The position numbers were made by a program, and so were the translations under genes. From Sphingomonadaceae bacterium (GTDB lineage: Bacteria; Pseudomonadota; Alphaproteobacteria; Sphingomonadales; Sphingomonadaceae), in contig CANJCQ010000039.1 of assembly GCA_947473355.1 (NCBI GenBank), forward strand, positions 1 through 38,395: a DNA stretch of 38,395 nucleotides, given 5' to 3'. The notes beneath the pieces were generated by a model, which saw only the letters and a list, made by a program, of their open reading frames with translations, was not told where the DNA came from and searched no databases. Shown here in pieces: positions 16,291-23,911 of the stretch; position 1 is the stretch's first letter, and the number at the start of each line of letters is the position of its first letter.

Positions 16291-17126
16291 CAGTTGGGCA
16301 CCGCAGGATCAATGGAATTGACGCAAAAGTCGCGGATCATGCGCGCCACTGCAAGCGGCTTTTCGAGCATGCTGAAGTGGCCGACCTCGGGCAGGATATG
16401 GACAGCGATATCGGGGCGGACCATGCGCAGGAAATCGAGATAGCGTGTGCTTTGCGTGGCCACGTCCAGCGAATAGCGCGGCGTGAAATTGTCGTGATAG
16501 GTGCTCTGCACCGCGAGGATTGGCAGGTCGCGCGGCAGCTCCGCAAAGGCTGCATCGGCCTTGTCGTTGTCCCAGACCTGATAGGCAGTGACGCTTTGCT
16601 GGAGCAGTTCCATCGAGTGGCTGGACATGGTCTCAAGCACATGGGCGTGTACTGCGGCATCGGCATGGGGCCCGACGATTTCCGCGATGATCTGTGCCAT
16701 GGCGACTGGACCGCGCGCCGGGGCGTCCGGGGCAGGCCCAGTGGCGGCAAACCCGCCAGCCACGCGGCTGCCATCGAGCAGGACCACACCCCGGCAATTG
16801 CCGGGCTGCTGCAAGGCCGCTTCGACCACGATTCGCGAGGCGAGGCTGTGGCCGACCAGCACGGCAGGGGGAATGCCGAGGTGATCGATCAGCCGGTTCA
16901 CATCCGCCGCCCAAAGTTCAATGCTGCAATCGGCAATCGCGCCGCCCGATCCGCCATGGCAGCGCAGGTCAAACGTCAACACGCGGTGATCGCGTTCCAG
17001 AAGTTCCGTCACGGCATGCCAGTCGCGTTGGGTGCAGCCGCCGCCGTGGATCAGCGCCACCGCCGGGCCGGTCTGGCCGCTCACACGATAGCATAGCTGC
17101 GTGCCGAGGCTATTGAACATGAGCAT
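16290..17126 (-). CDS. Alpha/beta hydrolase
   Basis: A 278-aa alpha/beta-hydrolase. The oxyanion region is LIHGGGCTQRDW (about 24-35), then DLRCHGGSG. The nucleophile elbow is VGHSLAS (Ser about 97), with the acid in the segment after VQSTYHDN, and the catalytic His is in LPEVGHFSMLEKP near residue 250. It would cleave an ester, thioester or C-C bond; the family does all three. It is sandwiched with 1-nt overlaps between the isocitrate-lyase-type gene upstream and DUF2332 downstream, so its product level is tied to theirs. Two in-frame ATGs lie at 17126 and 17120, and the first is used because it overlaps the upstream stop (ATGA-style coupling). Confidence 0.92.
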   Translation of the reverse strand: MLMFNSLGTQLCYRVSGQTGPAVALIHGGGCTQRDWHAVTELLERDHRVLTFDLRCHGGSGGAIADCSIELWAADVNRLIDHLGIPPAVLVGHSLASRIVVEAALQQPGNCRGVVLLDGSRVAGGFAATGPAPDAPARGPVAMAQIIAEIVGPHADAAVHAHVLETMSSHSMELLQQSVTAYQVWDNDKADAAFAELPRDLPILAVQSTYHDNFTPRYSLDVATQSTRYLDFLRMVRPDIAVHILPEVGHFSMLEKPLAVARMIRDFCVNSIDPAVPN

Positions 17127-18034
17127 CAGCCCGTGTCCTTGCCTGTGCGGCGTTCGAATTCGAGGAAATCGGCCAGCCCCAGCAGGTCCATGATCCCGGA
17201 AGGGGCGGTGATTGCGGGGGGATGGCCCGCACGATAGGCCGCTTCGCTGCCAGTTCGGCGCATAGCGGTAAGCGATGCCGCCAGCGCATTGACCGACGCC
17301 TCGATAGGGCCGCCGGTGAGCCCCATGATCTTGTAGCCGATCAGCCCCATGTCGGCGGCAGTATAGCCTGCGGGGATCAGCACGCCCTTGACCGGCCCGT
17401 CGATGCCCCGGGCAATCCGTGCGAACACTTCCATTTGCGCGTCAGGATCGAGCGCAGTGATCGGCTGGCCATCCACAGCAAAGCAGATCGGCATGGCAAT
17501 GTCGGCGCCGGCCGCAAGATAGCGGTTGCAGCGCAGCACCAGCTCATCGACCGAGATCACGTCGGCGTCCGAGCGGGCAATGATGAGAAAATCGGGATCG
17601 CGCCGCGCCGCCAGTGCTGCTTTCAGCCGGACCAGTTGTTCTTCGACGCTGACCACTGTCCGCCCGTCCAGCACCGGACAGCGCTTGGGGCTTTCCTGGT
17701 CCTCGATCTGGATTGCGGCAATGCCTGCATCTTCCATCTCGCGCATCAGGCGGGCGATGTTGTGCACCCCGCCGAACCCGGTTTCGCCATCGCAGGTGAT
17801 CGGCACGTCGACCGCCCCGGCGATGCGGCGCGCCTGTCCGGTGAGTTCGTCGAGCGTCAGCAGGCCGATGTCCGGGCGGCCAAGCAAGGCGGCCTCGACG
17901 CCAAAGCCGCTGATAGCAATGGCCTCGAAACCCATGTGCTCGGCAATCCGCGCAGAGAGCGCATCATATATGCCCGGCGTGACCAGACATTCTTCGCGCT
18001 CCAGCAGCGCCCGCAGCCGTGCCCCGGCGCTCAT
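17126..18034 (-). CDS. Isocitrate lyase / PEP mutase family enzyme
   Basis: A 302-aa alpha/beta-barrel C-C lyase. Landmarks are GIYDALSARIAEHMGFEAIAISG (21-43), the metal site CDGETGFGG (81-89), and QIEDQ (109-113). The active-site loop SPKRCPVLDG has Cys119 in the place of the catalytic Cys of KKCGH in lyases. The Gly-His after it are replaced by Pro-Val, so the substrate is probably not isocitrate or methylisocitrate itself. The neighbouring MmgE/PrpD gene, coupled by ATGA overlap, pairs it with a dehydratase-type protein as in the methylcitrate cycle. No citrate-synthase-type gene is present. A likely role is splitting a branched hydroxy-acid into pyruvate-like and dicarboxylate pieces (inference). 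Confidence 0.9.
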   Translation of the reverse strand: MSAGARLRALLEREECLVTPGIYDALSARIAEHMGFEAIAISGFGVEAALLGRPDIGLLTLDELTGQARRIAGAVDVPITCDGETGFGGVHNIARLMREMEDAGIAAIQIEDQESPKRCPVLDGRTVVSVEEQLVRLKAALAARRDPDFLIIARSDADVISVDELVLRCNRYLAAGADIAMPICFAVDGQPITALDPDAQMEVFARIARGIDGPVKGVLIPAGYTAADMGLIGYKIMGLTGGPIEASVNALAASLTAMRRTGSEAAYRAGHPPAITAPSGIMDLLGLADFLEFERRTGKDTG

Positions 18035-19392
18035 CGGGCGAGTTCCCGGACATTATCCAGCCGGTCCAGCAGGTGCAGGCGGCCCAGCAGTGCCTCGGCG
18101 TCGGTCGCGCCACCATGGTGAGCGCAATCGAGAAACTTGGCGTCCAGCGCCGCGTCGCTCAGCGGATTTGAAGCGTGGCCCAGGGCATGTCGGATCGGCC
18201 CGCTGTCGAAATGCCTGCCGTCATGCGTGGCGATCAACAAGCGGTCGTATTTCGCCATGCCCGGCTGTTCGGGACAATCCGCCGCTACCACGTCCATGTC
18301 TGTCAGCGGATAGAGCGCAGCCACATCGGTGCGGGTCACAAATGCATTGTCCAGCTGGGCAAAGCTCACCTCGCGGTCGGTCAGAGCGGCGGCCACGTTG
18401 TGATTGAGGCTGAACCTTGCCTCCAACCCATTTCTGGGCGCGGCATAGCGCAAGGTCTGCGCCGGGGCCGGACCCAGGCTGACCGTGACCTTGCTGACCT
18501 GGCCGGGCGCAAGGTCATGCCGCTGCGCCAGCGCGATCACCGCGTCGATGGCGCGATGCGAGGCGTAGCAGACCGGATAGCGCTTCACCGAAAGCCCCTG
18601 TTCGAGCAGGTGGCCACACCGGGGATCGAGCCGGGCGGGGGAATTGGCATCGACCTTCCCTCCGGGCGAAATGCCGCGCAGTAGCCCGTGCCCGCCTTCC
18701 AGCGCATCGGTCGCGCCAGTGATCCCGGCAGCGGCGAAGCGCACGGCTTCCAGCGCCTTGGTGGCGGCGAGGCCGGCCTGCAGCGGCTTGGTGTCGGTGC
18801 CGAAATTCGCGATCACACCCGAGGCCATGCTGGCGGCAATGGCGAGCGCATGCTCTGCCTGAACTTGGTCAAGACGGTTCAGCACAGCAACAGCAGTAGT
18901 CGCTGCGATCACGCCGATCACGGCGGTAGGATGCCATGAGCCAAGATGATAGGCTTCCGCCTCGCGCTGGGCGAGCTCGCACCAGACTTCGTAGCCGATG
19001 CCATAGGCTGCCAGCGCCTCGCGCCCGGAAGCGCCCAGCCGCTGCGCTTCGGCGACTATCGCCGGGACCAGCACGACGCTGGGATGGCCGGCCTGGGCGA
19101 CATCGTCATAATCGAGCACGTGCCCAGCGAGACCATTGAGCAAGGCCGCATCTTTCGCGCCGAGCATGCGGCTGCCTGGCCAGGCGAAGGCCTCGCTGCC
19201 TTCTGGCAACAGCCCTTGCATCTTCGCGACCACTGCCTCGCCGCGCCCGGCGAGAATCACGCCGATTGTATCGATGAAGGCGCGCTTTGCCGCCAAGGCC
19301 ACTTCGGGCGACAGGGCCACGTCGGTTGCGCCCGCGACAAATGCCGCAATCTCGCATGTCAGGCCATGTCTCTCCATCAAGGAAGCTTGCAT
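18031..19392 (-). CDS. MmgE/PrpD family protein
   Basis: A 453-aa MmgE/PrpD protein, the family of 2-methylcitrate dehydratase, cis-aconitate decarboxylase and related iron-independent enzymes. Conserved stretches include AKRAFIDTIGVILAGRGE (about 35-52), GLAGHVLDYDDVAQAGHPSVVLVPAIVAEAQ (about 103-133), GIGYEVWCELAQ and SLNHNVAAALTDREV. The length is typical. The start is uncertain: a TTG at 19422, ATG at 19392 and ATG at 19377 are all in frame. 19392 is preferred for its GGAG about 9 nt upstream. It heads the four-gene operon and is divergent from the first TauD gene across about 50 bp. The substrate is probably a tricarboxylate-like or beta-hydroxy acid (inference). Confidence 0.9.
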   Translation of the reverse strand: MQASLMERHGLTCEIAAFVAGATDVALSPEVALAAKRAFIDTIGVILAGRGEAVVAKMQGLLPEGSEAFAWPGSRMLGAKDAALLNGLAGHVLDYDDVAQAGHPSVVLVPAIVAEAQRLGASGREALAAYGIGYEVWCELAQREAEAYHLGSWHPTAVIGVIAATTAVAVLNRLDQVQAEHALAIAASMASGVIANFGTDTKPLQAGLAATKALEAVRFAAAGITGATDALEGGHGLLRGISPGGKVDANSPARLDPRCGHLLEQGLSVKRYPVCYASHRAIDAVIALAQRHDLAPGQVSKVTVSLGPAPAQTLRYAAPRNGLEARFSLNHNVAAALTDREVSFAQLDNAFVTRTDVAALYPLTDMDVVAADCPEQPGMAKYDRLLIATHDGRHFDSGPIRHALGHASNPLSDAALDAKFLDCAHHGGATDAEALLGRLHLLDRLDNVRELAR

Positions 19393-19445
19393 GGCGCGCC
19401 GCTCCGGGTCAATCTTTGGCAAAAGACACTGGAGAGGACTGCGCC

Positions 19446-20342
19446 ATGCCGATCAGGCTGGAACCTGTAACCGAGAAATTTGTCGCCCGTGTCACCGGGG
19501 TCGACCTCGGCAAACCGCTCGGTCTGGTTGACCGGGCCGACATCGTCGCTGCCTGCGATCGCTATGGTACGCTGGTCTTCCCCGGGCAGCACCTTGCCAA
19601 GGAAGAACTGGTCGCTTTCGGCGCGGTGTTTGGCGAGGTCGATACTACGTTGCAGACCAAGCTGATGAACCGGGTGCAGAACCGGCTGGGTATGGATACC
19701 CTCACCGATATTTCCAACCTCGATGCCGATGGCAATGTCGCCCATGCCCAGCACTGGCAGACGATCACTACCATCGGCAACCGCTTCTGGCACAGCGACG
19801 GCTCCTACAAGGACCTGCCGATCCGCTATTCGATCCTCAACGCTGTGACTACCGTGGGCTATGGCGGCGAGACGCAATATGCCGATCTGCGCGCTGCCTA
19901 TGACAGCCTCGACGAGGCGACCAAGGTGCTGATTGCCGACAAGATCGGCATATTCTGGTCGCACAACACCCGCGACTGGCTGAAGATCGCCGATTCGCCC
20001 GAGGAGCGCAGCGCTTTCCCGAAAGTGCGCTGGCCGATGGTGCGCACGCATCCGGGCTCCGGCCGCAAGGTGCTGTGGTGCGACAGCAAGGTTTGGGCCA
20101 TCGAAGGCATGTCGCTGCCCGAAGGCCGGGCGCTGGTGCACGAACTGATCGAGCACATTGGCCAGCGCGAGCATGTCTACAGCCACAAGTGGGAAGCCGG
20201 CGATCTGATCATGGCCGACAACCGCAGCACTGCCCATCGCGGCCGGCGCTTTGATCACAGCGAACGCCGCGAGATGCGGCGGGTCGAAACCAATGACAAT
20301 GTGCGCTCGCTGGGCGTTGCTGCCGACGGTGAGGTGGGCTGA
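19446..20342 (+). CDS. TauD/TfdA Fe(II)/2-oxoglutarate dioxygenase 1 (TfdA-like)
   Basis: A 298-aa dioxygenase. The iron triad is H116 and D118 in FWHSDGSY, with distal H264 in DNRSTAHRG. The 2-oxoglutarate-binding Arg lies in the following RRFDHSERREMRR. The wording around these (NRFWHSDGSY, GGETQYADLRAAYDSLD, HPGSGRKVLW, DNRSTAHRGRRF) is closer to TfdA, the 2,4-D ether-cleaving enzyme, than to taurine dioxygenase. It may therefore cleave an aryl or alkyl ether by hydroxylating the alpha carbon (inference). The start at 19446 follows GGAGAGGACTGCGCC, a good RBS. A longer frame would overlap the MmgE/PrpD gene. It converges on dioxygenase 2 with 25 bp between. Confidence 0.94.
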   Translation: MPIRLEPVTEKFVARVTGVDLGKPLGLVDRADIVAACDRYGTLVFPGQHLAKEELVAFGAVFGEVDTTLQTKLMNRVQNRLGMDTLTDISNLDADGNVAHAQHWQTITTIGNRFWHSDGSYKDLPIRYSILNAVTTVGYGGETQYADLRAAYDSLDEATKVLIADKIGIFWSHNTRDWLKIADSPEERSAFPKVRWPMVRTHPGSGRKVLWCDSKVWAIEGMSLPEGRALVHELIEHIGQREHVYSHKWEAGDLIMADNRSTAHRGRRFDHSERREMRRVETNDNVRSLGVAADGEVG

Positions 20343-20367
20343 GGTTATCCTCTATGATCCGCCGACA

Positions 20368-21201
20368 TCAGGCGCCAACCGCCATGATCGGCTCTTCGCC
20401 AGCCAGCTTGACCCGCAGCAGTTCGCGGCCGCAGTCGAGATCGAACGGCACCACCCGGTGCATCGTGCCGGTATTGTCCCAGACCAGCACGTCGCCGATC
20501 TGCCAGTCGTGGCGATAGAGGTACTCGGGACGCTCGGCCAGATCGAGGATCCGCCGCACCAGCGCATCGCTTTCCTCAGGCTCCAGCCCGACGATGCGCG
20601 ACATGGTCTCGCCGATCAGCAGGCTCTTTCGGCCCGACTGATGCTGCCAGACCAATGGATGGGTGGTCGCCGGGATCGCCCCTTCGCCCCATAGCGAGAG
20701 CTGAAATTTGGTCGGATCGGAGAAGACCTTGCGCTGGATGGTTTCTTGCGAGTGGACCGCCTGAAGAGTATCAAGATAGCGCTGCTCTTCCTCGGGCAGG
20801 TCCTCATAGATCGCATAGGTATTGGCGAATTCGGTCTGTCCTCCCTGGGGAGCAACCGTGCGCGCCAGCAGGACCGAGGCGAGCGCGGGATATTGCATGT
20901 AGGTATCGTCGAAATGGAAGAAGAAGGTGCCTTGGGTATATTCGGCGAAGATCGGGCTCGCCTTCTTGTCGGATGAAACCTTGGTGATGTCGGTGCCGTG
21001 TTCGTGGCGCGGCGTGCCCAGCGTCTTGCCGAACTGGAGCTGCTGCTCGTCAGTCATGCCGAGCCCGCGGAACAGCAGCACGCCGCGCTCTTCCAGCAAT
21101 GCCCGGAGCACCCCGGTGAGCGAGCCATCGAGCAGCTGTGCCAAGGGGGCCTTGACCTGCGAGCCGATGCGCGGCGTCAGCGTGACTGTTTCGAAGCCCA
21201 T
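20368..21201 (-). CDS. TauD/TfdA dioxygenase 2
   Basis: A 277-aa Fe(II)/2-oxoglutarate oxygenase. The iron ligands are H96 and D98 (FFFHFDDTYM) and distal H248 in DNTGTMHRV. The segments GGQTEFANTYAIYEDLPEEEQ and HQSGRKSLLIGETM are the usual family core. The ATG at 21201 is chosen because GGGAG lies 7-8 nt upstream. Earlier in-frame ATGs are either too close to that site or lack one. It is the only TauD gene of the group read on the minus strand, and its promoter region has a small inverted repeat (21294-21308). It shares the ADxGRKSLxIG pattern with dioxygenase 3, so those two are likely the closest pair here. Substrate unknown. Confidence 0.93.
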   Translation of the reverse strand: MGFETVTLTPRIGSQVKAPLAQLLDGSLTGVLRALLEERGVLLFRGLGMTDEQQLQFGKTLGTPRHEHGTDITKVSSDKKASPIFAEYTQGTFFFHFDDTYMQYPALASVLLARTVAPQGGQTEFANTYAIYEDLPEEEQRYLDTLQAVHSQETIQRKVFSDPTKFQLSLWGEGAIPATTHPLVWQHQSGRKSLLIGETMSRIVGLEPEESDALVRRILDLAERPEYLYRHDWQIGDVLVWDNTGTMHRVVPFDLDCGRELLRVKLAGEEPIMAVGA

Positions 21202-21293
21202 GTTCATTCTCCCAGCCATCCTCGTCGCCGGCTCGGAAATATCCGGGCCGATCATGTTGGAAGCAGCATAGCCCGAGAATGTAGGGGCCGCCA

Positions 21294-21308
21294 ATCCCCG
21301 ATAGGGAT
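21294..21308. promoter_or_regulatory. Inverted repeat upstream of dioxygenase 2
   Basis: ATCCC-CGATA-GGGAT (21294-21308) lies about 95 bp upstream of the dioxygenase 2 start. It is preceded by GCCAA, as is the stronger repeat upstream of dioxygenase 3 (CCAATCCCC... in both). The two may be related binding sites for one regulator, but five-base arms are short and could occur by chance. Confidence 0.3.
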
Positions 21309-21330
21309 CGACGCGCCCCGTCCGCTCGTC

Positions 21331-21810
21331 TCAGCTCTTGCAGTCGCCTGCGCGCTCGCTGGTGATCTTCATTTCAATATTGGCCTTGCCGCCGGGGATC
21401 TGCGGCTGGTTCAGCTCGCCCGCCATGGTCATTTCGATCTTTTCCATGGTGTAGGTGCCGTTCATGTTCATGGTGGTCGCGCCCATCGAGCCGCCGGTGC
21501 AGACCAGCTTGCCGCTCATCTTGCCGCCGCCTTGCGTGAAGCCTTCCATCTTGCAATCGCCCTGCTGCATCGACCGCGAGAAATCGCGCACACCGAGCTT
21601 GGCCTGGGCTGCATTGAGGCAGATTTCATTGGTCTGCGCCTGGCCGAGCATGGCGCTGGCGCGTTGCGCGATTGCGGCCGACGCGCCGGGGATGTCGAAT
21701 TTGGTCATCGACATGGTGTTCTTCCAGTTGCCGGGCGTAAGCTCGCCATCGGCCTTGCCGCAGGCGGCGAGCACGGCAAGCAGGGGAAGCAGGGCGATTG
21801 CGCGTTTCAT
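21331..21810 (-). CDS. DUF3617 lipoprotein
   Basis: A 159-aa exported protein. Residues 1-17 are a lipoprotein signal peptide with the lipobox LAAC (Cys17), so it should be lipidated and face the periplasm. The mature part begins GKADGELTPGNWKNTMSMTKFDIPG, the DUF3617 opening (x-x-P-G-x-W). It contains four further cysteines (in NEICLN, GDCKME, LVCTGG and GDCKS) that could form two disulfides. DUF3617 proteins are common in sphingomonads and have no known function. The start at 21810 is chosen by the signal peptide; the longer frame adds residues with no signal. No catalytic link to the dioxygenases is visible. Confidence 0.88.
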   Translation of the reverse strand: MKRAIALLPLLAVLAACGKADGELTPGNWKNTMSMTKFDIPGASAAIAQRASAMLGQAQTNEICLNAAQAKLGVRDFSRSMQQGDCKMEGFTQGGGKMSGKLVCTGGSMGATTMNMNGTYTMEKIEMTMAGELNQPQIPGGKANIEMKITSERAGDCKS

Positions 21811-21900
21811 GAGGAATTTCTTTCGCTTGTCTGGACAGGGCACAGCGCCCGACGCCAAGTTTGAGCACAGGCTTTGTGATCCGGCAAGGCCTTGGCCAAT

Positions 21901-21916
21901 CCCCTCATTTGAGGGG
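21901..21916. promoter_or_regulatory. Strong inverted repeat upstream of dioxygenase 3
   Basis: CCCCTCA-TT-TGAGGGG is a perfect 7-bp inverted repeat with a two-base centre (16 bp). It lies about 90 bp upstream of both the dioxygenase 3 start (22005) and the DUF3617 start (21810), in the gap between these divergent genes. The symmetry fits an operator for a dimeric activator or repressor. It could also form a hairpin, but it is not followed by a U-run. Confidence 0.5.
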
Positions 21917-22004
21917 GTGACGAGCGGGGCTGCGATGATTGCCCATTGCATTGCACGCCGCTTGCTTCGACACTGCAGGCAAGAATCGACATCGGGAGAG
22001 CCAC

Positions 22005-22829
22005 ATGTCCGTCATGCAGAAGGCAAGTTACGCCGTGCGTCAGCTCACGCCGCTGATTGCCAGCGAGTTGCGCGCCGACGCGCAGAGCCTGCTCAGCGGC
22101 GAGATTGCGCCGGTCATCCGCGATCTGCTCGAGACGCGCGGTGTGGTGGTCTTCCCCGAGGCGCATCTCACCGATGAGCAACAGGTTGCTTTCACCAAAA
22201 CCGTCGGCACCTATGCCCCCGAACAAGGCGTGTTCAAGGTGACGCTCGATACGAACGAGAACCCCAACGCGGACTATCTGCGCAGCGGCTTCTTCTGGCA
22301 CCTCGACGGGACCATGGACAGCAAACCCCTGCGCGCATCGATACTCAGCGCGCGCCGCCTGTCGCCCATCGGCGGCGGGACCGAATGGGCTAATACCTAT
22401 GCCGCCTATGAGGCGCTGTCGGACGAGGACAAGGCCCTGCTGGTGGGGCTCAAGGCACGCCATGCGCTGGAGGCGTTGCACAGTTCGATCTACCCCGAGC
22501 CAAGCTATGCGCAGCTCACCGAGTGGCGCCAGCATGCGGCGCGGACGATCCCGCTCGTCTGGACGCACCAGTCGGGCCGCAAGTCGCTGGTGATCGGCAA
22601 TTCGGCGCATTACATTGAGGGCATGGACCGCTGCGAAAGCCGGCTATTGCTGGCCCGGCTGCGCGATCACACCACCCAGCCGCAATTCGTCTATCGCCAC
22701 GACTGGAAGCTGGGCGATATGGTGATGTGGGACAATTGCGGCACGATCCATCGCGCGCTGTGGTATCCGGCGGACAGCGGGCGGCTGATGCATCGCACCA
22801 AGCTGGAAGGCGAAGAATCGTTCGCCTGA
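22005..22829 (+). CDS. TauD/TfdA dioxygenase 3
   Basis: A 274-aa Fe(II)/2-oxoglutarate dioxygenase. The iron triad is H99 and D101 (FFWHLDGTM), with distal H249 in DNCGTIHRALW. The core GGGTEWANTYAAYEALSDEDK and HQSGRKSLVIGNSAHYIEGMD are also seen in family members. GGGAGAG lies 6 nt before the ATG at 22005. It is followed 38 bp later by dioxygenase 4, likely co-transcribed. An inverted repeat at 21901 may control the pair. The reaction would be hydroxylation, with cleavage if the product is unstable. Substrate unknown. Confidence 0.94.
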   Translation: MSVMQKASYAVRQLTPLIASELRADAQSLLSGEIAPVIRDLLETRGVVVFPEAHLTDEQQVAFTKTVGTYAPEQGVFKVTLDTNENPNADYLRSGFFWHLDGTMDSKPLRASILSARRLSPIGGGTEWANTYAAYEALSDEDKALLVGLKARHALEALHSSIYPEPSYAQLTEWRQHAARTIPLVWTHQSGRKSLVIGNSAHYIEGMDRCESRLLLARLRDHTTQPQFVYRHDWKLGDMVMWDNCGTIHRALWYPADSGRLMHRTKLEGEESFA

Positions 22830-22867
22830 GCGCAGGCGTCGCGCGCGGGATTTGAGGAGGCAGGACT

Positions 22868-23689
22868 ATGGCTACGGCAGCATTGGACAGGATTGGCTAT
22901 GCCCCGGCAGCGGGCGCGATCGGCATGCATGTGACGGGGGTGGCGCTGGATACGCCCGCCGATGGCGAAACCGCGGCGGCCATGCAGCAGGCGCTGCACG
23001 AGCACGGCGTGCTGTTCTTCGATTTCGGCCGGGCGCTGACGCGCGGCGAGTTTGAAAGCTTTGGTGCGCTGTTCGGCGATCTTGAGGACGGCTATCGGCT
23101 CGGTACCGGCAAAGTTGATGTGGCTGCCAACGCAGCGGACCCGATGATGGATTCGAACAAGGTGCCGATGCAGGAGTTTGGCATAAACAAGTGGCATTCT
23201 GATGGCACCTTGTTCGATAATCCGCCGCAGGCCGCGATCCTGACCTGCGTCGAGGCGCCCGAGGCTGGCGGCGAGACCATGTGGGCGAGCGCCTATGCTG
23301 CCTATGAGGCACTGTCAGGGCCACTGCAGCGGATGCTGGAGGAAGTGGAGGTTCTGCACTCCTCGCGTAGGCTCGAATGGATGAAAAGCGATGCCAGCGC
23401 GGTCCACCCGGCGGTGATCCGCGATGGCTTAACGGGGCGCAAGGCGTTGTTCGTCAATTCCAACTATACCGACCGGATTGTCGGGATGAGCGAGCGTGAA
23501 AGCGAGACGATCCTGCAGATGCTGTTCGAGCATGTGAATACGCCCGATTTCCATGTCACGCACCGCTGGCAGCCCGGGTATGTCGCGGTGTGGGAACAGC
23601 GCGTAACCCAGCACCGCGGCGTCGCTGGCTTCCGGGGCCCACGCAAGCTGCGGCGGCTGACCTACCTGGGCGGGCGGCCGACGCGCTGA
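22868..23689 (+). CDS. TauD/TfdA dioxygenase 4
   Basis: A 273-aa Fe(II)/2-oxoglutarate dioxygenase with H110 and D112 in KWHSDGTLF and distal H249 in VTQHRGV. The usual W-D-N before the distal His is replaced by W-E-Q, a departure that may alter the second shell. The sequence around GGETMWASAYAAYEALSGPLQ and TGRKALFVNSNYTDRIVGMS is typical of TauD proper, and the latter resembles alkylsulfatase AtsK-type enzymes. It follows dioxygenase 3 closely, with GAGGAGG before its ATG. Having two adjacent but dissimilar members suggests sequential steps or different substrates rather than recent duplication. Confidence 0.93.
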   Translation: MATAALDRIGYAPAAGAIGMHVTGVALDTPADGETAAAMQQALHEHGVLFFDFGRALTRGEFESFGALFGDLEDGYRLGTGKVDVAANAADPMMDSNKVPMQEFGINKWHSDGTLFDNPPQAAILTCVEAPEAGGETMWASAYAAYEALSGPLQRMLEEVEVLHSSRRLEWMKSDASAVHPAVIRDGLTGRKALFVNSNYTDRIVGMSERESETILQMLFEHVNTPDFHVTHRWQPGYVAVWEQRVTQHRGVAGFRGPRKLRRLTYLGGRPTR

Positions 23690-23720
23690 CTATTGTGCAC
23701 TAGATTTGGGGCGACCATTC

Positions 23721-23900
23721 CCTTCCCCCTTGATGGGGGAAGGATACTAAGCCTTGCGAGCGGAGCGAGCTAGGCGCAGTTGGATGGGGGGGAGGGTGCC
23801 GGAAGCGCTCAGCTTAGCCGAGAGCACACCCCTACCCAACTGCGACTAGGCAACAAGTTGCCAAGTCTGCGTATCCCTCCCCCATCAAGAGGGAGGAAGG
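23721..23900. repeat. 180-bp nested inverted repeat element
   Basis: The left arm 23721-23747 (starting CCTTCCCCCTTGATGGGG) pairs with the right arm 23871-23900 with a 3-nt indel and one mismatch. A second pair of arms lies inside: CTAGGCGCAGTTGGATGGG near 23770 and its near-complement CCTACCCAACTGCGACTAG near 23831-23849. GGCAAC-AA-GTTGCC forms a small hairpin within the right half. The whole can fold into a long cruciform. There is no coding frame with support. It sits between dioxygenase 4 and the convergent CoA-transferase, where it may act as a double terminator. It looks like a member of a dispersed non-coding repeat family. Confidence 0.7.
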
Positions 23901-23911
23901 AGCCGCTTGAT

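Noticed and set aside
15945..17096. 383-aa plus-strand ORF opposite the DUF2332 and hydrolase genes
   Set aside because: It spans two real genes on the other strand and has no recognisable domain.
20341..20352. GAGG-TTAT-CCTC mini-hairpin between dioxygenases 1 and 2 as terminator
   Set aside because: Four-base arms with no U-run are too weak to support a terminator call.
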